Positions 15,373 to 21,725 of a stretch of 24,060 nt of DNA are shown piece after piece. The position numbers and the translations under genes are program-made. The notes beneath the pieces are model-generated. The model was not told where the DNA came from and ran no database searches. It was given only the letters and a program-made list of their open reading frames with translations. The stretch's first letter is position 1, and each line of letters begins with the position of its first letter. Origin of the DNA: a virus; the IMG/VR virus record IMGVR_UViG_3300047557_004310, positions 1-24,060 of that record, one strand, 5' to 3'.

Positions 15373-16208
15373 AAAGTGTAAGACCTCTGAACATAATCTT
15401 GTGACTTCTTATAGTGAAGATTATACCCTAATTTCTCAATCATTTTTTTTCCCATTTCAATTCCGTTAAAAACGTCATCAACAACAACATATTCATTAGC
15501 GGTGTGATAGTTGTAATAACCAATTGAAAAGTTTATACAAGAAAAATCGAATTTTCCTCTCAAGGCATAAACATCAGTATAGGGATGGACCATATATTGC
15601 ATGTTTTCTTTCACCATCCCTTCAGTTAATACTTCATCACAAGATTTAAAAAATTCAGAATCACGGTCAAACAAAACTTGTCCAAAACATTTCTCAGTAA
15701 TCATCCAATTCTCAGGTGCATCAAATTGAATTCCGTAACCCACGTTCTCGAAAAACTCAGGGTCTGCACTACGCGAACCGTGGCACCCTGTTTCTTCAGA
15801 AACGAAGAAAGCAGCCTTAAGATAAGGTAATTCACGAAGTAAGGTCATACAAGCGAAAACTCCACATTTGTCGTCACCACCAATACCTGTCGGTCTTCCC
15901 AAATCATTATAACCTTTGAGAGATAATTTCAATTCGTCCTGTGCATTTGGAAGTTGTTCTTCAATGACGTTGATAACATCCAAACTGTGAACGGTGTCTG
16001 TGTGTGAGATTACACAAGGAAAATAAAAATCTTTTGGTAATTCACCTTGGGGTTTTTTTGTTGCGTAGATATTTCTTTTATCGTCTAAATAAAATTCAAT
16101 ATTATTAGCAGCCAACCACTTAGAAAGATATGAAATCATCATATCCTCTTTGTAAGTCTTGGTTGGGATACTCAAAACTTGTTTTAGTAATTCTATATTT
16201 TTAGTCAT
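15369..16208 (-). CDS. M20/M28-like di-zinc peptidase
   Basis: This 279-residue protein has the metal site of co-catalytic zinc exopeptidases: SHTDT with H69 and D71, GIGGDDKCGV with bridging D112, VSEETG with catalytic E138 and ligand E139, an acidic residue near D163, and H235 in YNYHTANEY. Members of this clan trim amino acids from peptides or cleave N-acyl amino acids. It is shorter than peptidase T (about 410), and the segment between the last two ligands is too small for a usual lid domain. It is therefore probably a minimal monomeric form. It is cytoplasmic, with no signal peptide. It is convergent with the HExxH gene and lies 23 bases downstream of another minus-strand gene. Such peptidases are unusual in phages. 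Confidence 0.85.
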   Translation of the reverse strand: MTKNIELLKQVLSIPTKTYKEDMMISYLSKWLAANNIEFYLDDKRNIYATKKPQGELPKDFYFPCVISHTDTVHSLDVINVIEEQLPNAQDELKLSLKGYNDLGRPTGIGGDDKCGVFACMTLLRELPYLKAAFFVSEETGCHGSRSADPEFFENVGYGIQFDAPENWMITEKCFGQVLFDRDSEFFKSCDEVLTEGMVKENMQYMVHPYTDVYALRGKFDFSCINFSIGYYNYHTANEYVVVDDVFNGIEMGKKMIEKLGYNLHYKKSQDYVQRSYTF

Positions 16209-16231
16209 TAAACAAAAGTACGAATTATTCC

Positions 16232-17275
16232 TTAAAATTCCAAACGAAATAATTCTGGTTGGTATAGTAATCTATAAAAAGTTTCTTCTGTAACAGCAAA
16301 ATCTTTGAAATCTCCAGACCCCCTTTTTTTCAAACTTATATCAATTTTCCCATCTTTTCTATCAAACCCTCTAATCTTAAAAATAACCTTATCATCTTTT
16401 GGTAAATCATACCAAACATTTATTTTATATTTGTTTGATATTTTATCAACCATTTTTACAAAGTCTTGAAGTGAGTTACCATCCTCCTCTTCTTCAAGTT
16501 TTTCAAGTATATCTTCTAATTCTCTTTCCACTGTTCTATTATAAGAGTCTTTATCGAAATGTTCATCATCTTGGTATTCGTACCTATCTTCGTCCCAACC
16601 ACCTATTGTTCTATTAGAATCTTTGAAAATTTCTTTGAAAAGTTTGGTTAGAGATAGATGAGGTACTCCAAATTGTAAGTATAGAGCAATCAAGTCAGCG
16701 ACGGTAGTTTTGATACTATCACCACCATATAAATTCAACCCAAAATCTTTCAAGAAATTCTCAAGTTCACTTTCTACGTGTTCACGAGCAACATGATTCA
16801 TTTCTCTATTTTTTTCATGTGTCCAATCTTGAACAATATTAGTCACACTTTTCGGGAAAAATTTGTCCATTTTTTCACCAAAATCTCCCATACTATCATT
16901 ATCATTCCAATCAATTACAGTATTAAAATAATATTTGGCAATTTTTTCCATCAACTCCATATTTTCAGGACTAATATCATACCAAGCACCATAACCTTGT
17001 TTCCAATCATCGTCGGCTGTGTAAAAATCATAAGCCTCATATTGTTGATATGGTGATGTGACCATTTGATAAAACCAAATATCATCGTCACTCAATCCTA
17101 TCATTTTACCTAATTTCTCGAATGATTCAAAGTTAAGTATTACAGTGGATTGTGCTGGATTTGTAGAATTCAAACTTATTCTATCAATTGCAGGGTCAAT
17201 ACCCTCCAATTCATATTTGGAAATTCTACCTTTAACAAAATTTCTCAATCCATAAAAAGAATCACCTAATTCCAT
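16232..17275 (-). CDS. Hypothetical acidic protein next to tmRNA
   Basis: I do not recognise this protein of about 347 residues. The frame stays open up to an ATG at 17392, but that start would lie inside the tmRNA on the other strand. I prefer the ATG at 17273-17275 (MELGDSFYGLRNF), which has TATTTATG 4 bases upstream, the spacing seen at other starts here. The protein is rich in Asp, Glu, Tyr and Trp (for example DDIWFYQMVTSPYQQYEAYDFY). A helical acidic stretch lies near 250-270, and a Lys-rich beta-like C-terminus ends PELFRLEF. No membrane segment or signal is seen. It shares its upstream region with the tmRNA promoter, from which it is divergent. Function unknown. Confidence 0.72.
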   Translation of the reverse strand: MELGDSFYGLRNFVKGRISKYELEGIDPAIDRISLNSTNPAQSTVILNFESFEKLGKMIGLSDDDIWFYQMVTSPYQQYEAYDFYTADDDWKQGYGAWYDISPENMELMEKIAKYYFNTVIDWNDNDSMGDFGEKMDKFFPKSVTNIVQDWTHEKNREMNHVAREHVESELENFLKDFGLNLYGGDSIKTTVADLIALYLQFGVPHLSLTKLFKEIFKDSNRTIGGWDEDRYEYQDDEHFDKDSYNRTVERELEDILEKLEEEEDGNSLQDFVKMVDKISNKYKINVWYDLPKDDKVIFKIRGFDRKDGKIDISLKKRGSGDFKDFAVTEETFYRLLYQPELFRLEF

Positions 17276-17296
17276 ATCACATAAATAGAAGTTAAG

Positions 17297-17327
17297 TTTG
17301 GAAATAGAATATTTATACCTATATTTG
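17297..17327 (+). promoter_or_regulatory. Bacteroidota-type promoter for tmRNA
   Basis: TTTG at 17297-17300 and TATATTTG at 17320-17327 are separated by 19 bases. This matches the Bacteroidota housekeeping consensus, -33 TTTG and -7 TAnnTTTG. Transcription would begin about 7 bases later, roughly 14 bases before the mature tmRNA 5' end, leaving a short leader for RNase P to remove. Confidence 0.7.
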
Positions 17328-17347
17328 CTTTGTTCATTGAAATTATT

Positions 17348-17740
17348 GGGGAAGACATGGCATTGATTGGCGTGTGTAGGTATAAGTGGCACGTAGGAGC
17401 TGAATTAACTCCTTAAAAACTGATTTGAAACACAAACGGCAATACTTTTGCTAAAATGGCTGCTATCGGTTTAATCGCTGAAGAAGCTACAGTTGTTGCT
17501 TAATTAAGACACAACTATTCGGGTCGGTTAGGACATTAACCTAGGAACAGAAGTCCAATTTACGGGTCACAGGTCAGAGCTCGTTTAAAATAATTCTGAG
17601 ACCAAGTTGTTTGTAGGTGGGGTTCTCACAAATATCAAACCTAATATTTCGGAACATTGAGAAACAATGTTGTAATAAACGTGTAGTCATTTATAGTTAT
17701 CGCGAACAAGACACGGGTTCGAATCCCGTCTTCTCCACCA
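17348..17740 (+). ncRNA. ssrA: tmRNA (transfer-messenger RNA) with a long, divergent tag
   Basis: A 393-base tmRNA frees stalled ribosomes and adds a degradation tag to the unfinished protein. The acceptor stem GGGGAAG (17348-17354) pairs fully with CTTCTCC (17730-17736), including the G3-U70 wobble that alanyl-tRNA synthetase needs, followed by A and an encoded CCA. The T-arm ACGGG-TTCGAAT-CCCGT lies at 17713-17729. The long P2 helix is supported by TATAA/TTATA (17381-17385 with 17691-17695) and GCACGT/ACGTGT (17389-17394 with 17679-17684). A first pseudoknot stem GGAG/CTCC sits at 17396-17412, and a 7-base hairpin at 17653-17671. The tag frame ends at TAA 17501-17503. An in-frame TGA at 17426-17428 limits it to at most 24 codons, reading ...NGNTFAKMAA...EEATVVA. 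The exact resume codon is not settled (17429-17438). Confidence 0.93.
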
Positions 17741-17744
17741 GATT

Positions 17745-17771
17745 AACCCCAAGTCCAACTTGGGGTTTTTT
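17745..17771 (+). terminator. Intrinsic terminator of tmRNA
   Basis: AACCCCAAGT (17745-17754) pairs perfectly with ACTTGGGGTT (17758-17767) around a 3-base loop, followed by a T-run to 17771. It starts 5 bases after the CCA end of tmRNA. Confidence 0.92.
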
Positions 17772-17900
17772 GTTTGACTTCTTAAAGATTTCTTAATATA
17801 CTTTTAATGTTTTGTGTGAGTCAATGAATACTTATTTTTTGGAGAGGAATTTTATGAAAAATTTTTATTACCTGTACACGAACTTAACTTCGCGAATAGC

Positions 17901-17935
17901 AAAGTCCCGTCGGCTTATACCCACGGGATTTTTTT
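17901..17935 (+). terminator. Intrinsic terminator upstream of the receptor gene
   Basis: AAAGTCCCGT (17901-17910) pairs with ACGGGATTTT (17923-17932), with one G-T pair; GG/CC pairs inside leave a 6-base loop, and seven T follow the hairpin. It lies 28 bases before the receptor ATG, so transcription from upstream should stop here unless the hairpin is prevented from forming. Confidence 0.85.
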
Positions 17936-17942
17936 ATTTATA
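17935..17942 (+). promoter_or_regulatory. TATTTATA octamer before the TonB-dependent receptor gene
   Basis: An exact plus-strand copy overlaps the last T of the terminator run and ends 20 bases before the receptor ATG. It gives the receptor gene the same upstream element as the virion genes. Confidence 0.5.
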
Positions 17943-17962
17943 AACCAATAAACAAAAAAAAC

Positions 17963-20900
17963 ATGAAAAAAGCAATTTTCGCGTCGCTTTTATCCTTGTT
18001 AGTGACTCTAACATCTTTCGGGCAAATAACTACATCTGCCCTGTCTGGTGTTGTGAAAAATGAAAAAGGAGATGCTTTAGTGGGAGCATCGGTTCACGTT
18101 GTTCACCAACCTACGGGTTCTGAATATCGTGCATCCACAAACAAAGTTGGTAGCTTTACCATTCCCGCTGTTCGTCCTGGTGGTCCTTACGTAGTCCATG
18201 TATCTTTTGTGGGTTACAAAATGAAGGAACTATCTGATATCAATACTTCTTTAGGTATCACAACTACTTTGGAAGTAATTTTGGTTGAGGATATCAAGTC
18301 CTTACAGGAAGTTGTTGTTAGTTTCAATAGAAACAACACTTTCAGTATCGACAGAACTGGTGCGTCTCAGCAGTTTGGTAGAAAAGAATTAACTTCAGTT
18401 CCCATTACAGGTGCGAGAACAATCGACGGAATCACCAAGTACAATCCAATGGGTGATGGTCGTTCGTTCGGTGGAGCGGATAGTAGATTGAACAATTTTA
18501 CTATTGACGGTTCTCAATTTAATAATGGTTTCGGACTTGGTTCATCTGCTCAAGCGGGCGGTAGAACAGGTTCAAGTGCTATTTCTTTGGATGCGATTGA
18601 CCAACTTCAAATCAACGTAGCTCCTTTCGACATTCGTCAAAGTGGTTTTGTTGGTGCTGGTATCAACGCTGTAACAAGAAGTGGTTCAAACAAAGTTGAA
18701 GGTTCTTATTATCAATTCAACAGAGACAATCAGCGTTACGTAGGTAACAACGCTAAAGGAACAACAGTGACTGCTTCAAAATTTGAAGAGTCAATCAGAG
18801 GTTTCAGATTAGGTGCTCCAATTATCAAAAACAAATTATTCATTTTTGGTAACTACGAAAGTTTGGAGAAAACCGAACCAGGGACTACTTGGATTTCCCA
18901 AGGTTCACCTTTGGCGGGTTCTCAAATCTCAAGAGTACTTTATTCAGACATGAAAACTCTATCAGATTTTATGAGAACAAATTTCAACTACGAAACAGGT
19001 CCATGGGAAAATTATAATAACGCAAACACTTCTGAGAAATTCTTGGTAAGATTGGATTGGAACATCAACGACAAACACAAATTAACTGGTCGTTATGTAC
19101 ATCACAATTCATCTGCTGAGATTAATATCTCAAATTCACAATCAGCAGGTGCTGGTAACAGAACTACTCAGTTCAATGCAATGAGTTTCAAGAACAGTGG
19201 TTATATTATTCAAGATAACACTCGTTCCTCTGTATTAGAACTCAACAGTAAGTTCTCAAACACATTACACAACAACTTGATTGTTGGTTATGATGTTCAA
19301 ATTGAGGATAGAGCATATCTTTCAAATATGTTCCCAACTATTGATATCATGAATGGTACCGCAACTTACGCTTCTGTAGGTTTTGACCCATTTACTCCAT
19401 CAAACAAGTTGGACTACAACACATTCCACGTAACTAATAACTTAACCAAATTTTTGGATAAGCACACAATCGTTGCGGGTGTTAACTTTGAAAAGTATCG
19501 TTCTAATAACTTGTTTTATCCAGCATCTAATGGTGTTTACATCTTTAATTCTCTTAATGATTTCTATACAGCGGCAAATCAATCAATCGCTAACGGTGGA
19601 AGACCATCAACTCTTGCTCCTGCAAGATTTCAGTTAAGATATTCAGCTTTACCTGGTGGTATTGCACCAATGCAGGTTTTGGAAACATCACGTCTTGATG
19701 TTTACGCTCAAGATGAGTATCAACACAATGAGAATTTAAAAATTACTGGCGGTCTTAGAGTCGCTGTTATTGGTTTCGAAAACACAGCTTTAGAAAACAA
19801 AGCAGTAACTGCAATGACTTTTGCTGGTGGTGAAAAATTCAACACAGCTGTTCTTCCAAAGACTCAAGTACTATTCGAACCAAGAATTGGTTTCAATTAC
19901 AATCACAAGGGTAAAAACGATTTACAAGTAAGAGGTGGTTCAGGTGTATTCACAGGTAGACCTCCTTATGTATTCGTTTCAAACCAAGTGGGTAACAATG
20001 GTGTTCTAACAGGGTTTATTGATGTATCAGGTGCGGCAGCAGCAAACTACGGTTTTACTGCAAACCCTAATCAATACTTTATCCCACAAACTCCAACACT
20101 ACCATCTACATTTGATTTAGCTTTCACTGACCCTAATTACAAATTTCCTCAAGTATGGAAAACAAACTTAGCGGCAGATAAAAAGTTACCTCTAGGTTTT
20201 GTAGGAACAGTAGAACTTATGTACAATAGATTCTTAAACGCGGTTCATTACTATAACGCAAACCTTGACGCTCCTGTAGGAGTCTTCAATGGTCCTGATA
20301 AAAGAGCGGTATTCGCAAGAAATGATGCAGGTGTTAGAGTAAATGATAACGTTTCAATGGGCGCGGTATTAACAAACAAAGAAGGTGCTTTCAATACTTC
20401 AGCAACTTTTGAATTAAAATACCCAGCTCAGAAAGGATTATGGGGTTCATTAGCTTGGACTACCTCACTTTCTAAAGATTACATGAGTGCTGGTTCAATC
20501 GCTTCAGGTTCTTGGCAGTCAGCAAGAGCAATCAACGGTAACAATGATTTACCTTTAGCATTCGCGGATAACTGGATTCCAAACAGAGTCGTAGGACTTG
20601 TAGGATACAAGTTAGAAAACGGTGCTAAGAAAGGTGCAGGTGCAACAACAATCACATTAGGTTATGTTGGTCAACAAGGTAATCCATTTAGTTATTTTGT
20701 GGCAGGTGACCTTAATGGTGATAGAGTTAATAACAACGAACTTATCTTTGTTCCAAACAAAGGTTCTGATATCAAATTTATTCCAATCACAGTTTCAAAT
20801 GCATTACTTGCAAATGGAACAATAGGAACGAGAACCTTTACTGAAGCTGAACAACAAGCAGCATTTGATGCTTACATTGACCAAGACAAATATCTTTCTT

Positions 20901-21280
20901 CGAGAAGAGGTCAATATGCTGAAAGAAACGCTTCAGTAATTCCAATGTTACATAGATTTGATATCTCTGTACAACAGGATTTCTTCGTGGATATCAAAGG
21001 TCAAAGAAACACATTCCAACTTAGATTGGATATCTTGAACTTTGGTAACATGTTAAGCAACGATTGGGGTGTTTCTCAAAGAGCAACAAACCCAGCGATT
21101 CTTAGTTATTCATCTACTAACACAGCAGGTGAACCTGTTTACAGATTGTCTACTCAACCAATCTTAAATGCTAACGGAACCACTACTGTAGGTCTTATCA
21201 GAGACACATATCAGTGGAACTCCTCAGTATTTGACGTATGGCAAGCTCAACTTGGTTTGAGATATATTTTCGGTAGATAA
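17963..21280 (+). CDS. TonB-dependent outer-membrane receptor, Oar-like
   Basis: This 1105-residue protein is a full-length Bacteroidota TonB-dependent receptor. Such proteins import large nutrients through an outer-membrane beta barrel, powered by TonB. In order: a signal peptide (1-20, MKKAIFASLLSLLVTLTSFG, cut before Q21); a CarboxypepD_reg-like beta domain (about 25-110, with LSGVVKNEKGDALVGASV); the plug start LQEVVVS (about 113-119); a plug to about 235 with the Oar-type stretch GVRSGS-like NAVTRSGSNKVEGS; then a barrel of alternating strands ending in RYIFGR. No frameshift or truncation is seen. It is bounded by terminators on both sides and carries the phage octamer upstream. The substrate cannot be told. 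A receptor of this kind is very unexpected in a phage. Confidence 0.93.
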   Translation: MKKAIFASLLSLLVTLTSFGQITTSALSGVVKNEKGDALVGASVHVVHQPTGSEYRASTNKVGSFTIPAVRPGGPYVVHVSFVGYKMKELSDINTSLGITTTLEVILVEDIKSLQEVVVSFNRNNTFSIDRTGASQQFGRKELTSVPITGARTIDGITKYNPMGDGRSFGGADSRLNNFTIDGSQFNNGFGLGSSAQAGGRTGSSAISLDAIDQLQINVAPFDIRQSGFVGAGINAVTRSGSNKVEGSYYQFNRDNQRYVGNNAKGTTVTASKFEESIRGFRLGAPIIKNKLFIFGNYESLEKTEPGTTWISQGSPLAGSQISRVLYSDMKTLSDFMRTNFNYETGPWENYNNANTSEKFLVRLDWNINDKHKLTGRYVHHNSSAEINISNSQSAGAGNRTTQFNAMSFKNSGYIIQDNTRSSVLELNSKFSNTLHNNLIVGYDVQIEDRAYLSNMFPTIDIMNGTATYASVGFDPFTPSNKLDYNTFHVTNNLTKFLDKHTIVAGVNFEKYRSNNLFYPASNGVYIFNSLNDFYTAANQSIANGGRPSTLAPARFQLRYSALPGGIAPMQVLETSRLDVYAQDEYQHNENLKITGGLRVAVIGFENTALENKAVTAMTFAGGEKFNTAVLPKTQVLFEPRIGFNYNHKGKNDLQVRGGSGVFTGRPPYVFVSNQVGNNGVLTGFIDVSGAAAANYGFTANPNQYFIPQTPTLPSTFDLAFTDPNYKFPQVWKTNLAADKKLPLGFVGTVELMYNRFLNAVHYYNANLDAPVGVFNGPDKRAVFARNDAGVRVNDNVSMGAVLTNKEGAFNTSATFELKYPAQKGLWGSLAWTTSLSKDYMSAGSIASGSWQSARAINGNNDLPLAFADNWIPNRVVGLVGYKLENGAKKGAGATTITLGYVGQQGNPFSYFVAGDLNGDRVNNNELIFVPNKGSDIKFIPITVSNALLANGTIGTRTFTEAEQQAAFDAYIDQDKYLSSRRGQYAERNASVIPMLHRFDISVQQDFFVDIKGQRNTFQLRLDILNFGNMLSNDWGVSQRATNPAILSYSSTNTAGEPVYRLSTQPILNANGTTTVGLIRDTYQWNSSVFDVWQAQLGLRYIFGR

Positions 21281-21301
21281 TTTCTATCAATAAAATTAAT
21301 T

Positions 21302-21329
21302 AACCCTCATCTTCGGATGGGGGTTTTTT
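21302..21329 (+). terminator. Intrinsic terminator of the receptor gene
   Basis: CCCTCATC (21304-21311) pairs with GATGGGGG (21316-21323, one G-T pair) around a TTCG tetraloop, with AA/TT extension and six T. It lies 22 bases after the receptor stop. Confidence 0.93.
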
Positions 21330-21358
21330 ATTTCCTCAATTTTTACTATAATTCAGAC

Positions 21359-21709
21359 ATGAGTAAATTAGGTTCAATATTTTTTATTTTTTCGGTGTAT
21401 ATACTCTCACAGATATTCACTTTCTACCAACTTCAAGGTCATCTATGGAATAAATGGATTAAAGACCATCCATTCTTAATGTCTCTAATCGGAGTACCAA
21501 TCGGATATTTTGTTATTCTTGCAAGTAGGGAAATGGTACATTTATACGATGGTCAAACTTGGCCAAATCGAATAATTGGTTTTTCTATCGGAGTTTTGAT
21601 TTTTTCGATTATGGCTTGGATTATGTTAAAAGAGCCATTATCTCTGAAAACAATCATTTGTCTTATACTAAGTCTATCGATATTATTGATTCAGTTGTTT
21701 TGGAAATAA
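21359..21709 (+). CDS. Small membrane protein with four predicted TM segments
   Basis: This 116-residue protein starts at MSKLGSIFFIFSVYIL. An earlier in-frame ATG at 21317 lies in the receptor terminator stem and is rejected. Four hydrophobic segments are visible, at about 3-21, 38-55, 70-90 and 95-114, with short charged loops (for example KWIKDHP). The ending MLKEPLSLKTIICLILSL resembles half of a DMT/EamA-type transporter, but the protein is too short for a full one. Similar small proteins occur in marine phages, to my knowledge without assigned function. It is preceded by the receptor terminator, and the next gene begins 16 bases after its stop, so the two probably share expression. Confidence 0.72.
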   Translation: MSKLGSIFFIFSVYILSQIFTFYQLQGHLWNKWIKDHPFLMSLIGVPIGYFVILASREMVHLYDGQTWPNRIIGFSIGVLIFSIMAWIMLKEPLSLKTIICLILSLSILLIQLFWK

Positions 21710-21713
21710 TTGG

Positions 21714-21721
21714 TATTTATA
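21714..21721 (+). promoter_or_regulatory. TATTTATA octamer before the KWCT-motif gene
   Basis: An exact plus-strand copy lies in the 16-base gap between two genes and ends 4 bases before the ATG at 21726. Confidence 0.42.
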
Positions 21722-21725
21722 CCAT

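Larger units (their letters stand above)
17772..17962 (+). other. Leader region of the receptor gene; possible small RNA or short peptide
   Basis: This 191-base gap between the tmRNA terminator and the receptor ATG holds a GGAGAGG stretch at 17841-17847, an ATG at 17854 and an open frame of 29 codons to 17943 (MKNFYYLYTN...), and a strong terminator hairpin that lies inside that frame. Shine-Dalgarno-like sequences are rare upstream of genes in this window, so the arrangement stands out. It could be a leader peptide with an attenuator, a small RNA ending at the terminator, or chance. I see no match to a known riboswitch. Confidence 0.35.

Noticed and set aside
17276-17392. N-terminal extension of the acidic protein gene to an ATG at 17392
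   Set aside because: It would run antisense through the acceptor stem and D-domain of a well-supported tmRNA and its promoter. The ATG at 17275 has a local octamer-like element at the usual spacing.
17396-17740. A tmRNA 5' end at GGAGCTGA, 17396
   Set aside because: That stretch resembles the E. coli tmRNA start but pairs with the 3' end at only 5 of 7 positions and leaves no room for the D-domain and P2. GGGGAAG at 17348 pairs fully and restores the normal length.
17700-17740. A standalone tRNA gene
   Set aside because: The T-arm and CCA are present, but there is no anticodon arm in the right place. The acceptor partner lies about 350 bases upstream, as in tmRNA.
17348-21280. Prophage integration at a host tmRNA, with the receptor as host DNA
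   Set aside because: Phage-type genes continue to the right of the receptor, no integrase or duplicated tmRNA end is visible, and the receptor carries the phage octamer. It is not fully excluded without reads.
21317-21358. Upstream ATG for the 4-TM membrane protein
   Set aside because: It lies in the 3' arm of the receptor terminator, so an mRNA starting downstream would lack it. The ATG at 21359 gives a normal membrane-protein start.
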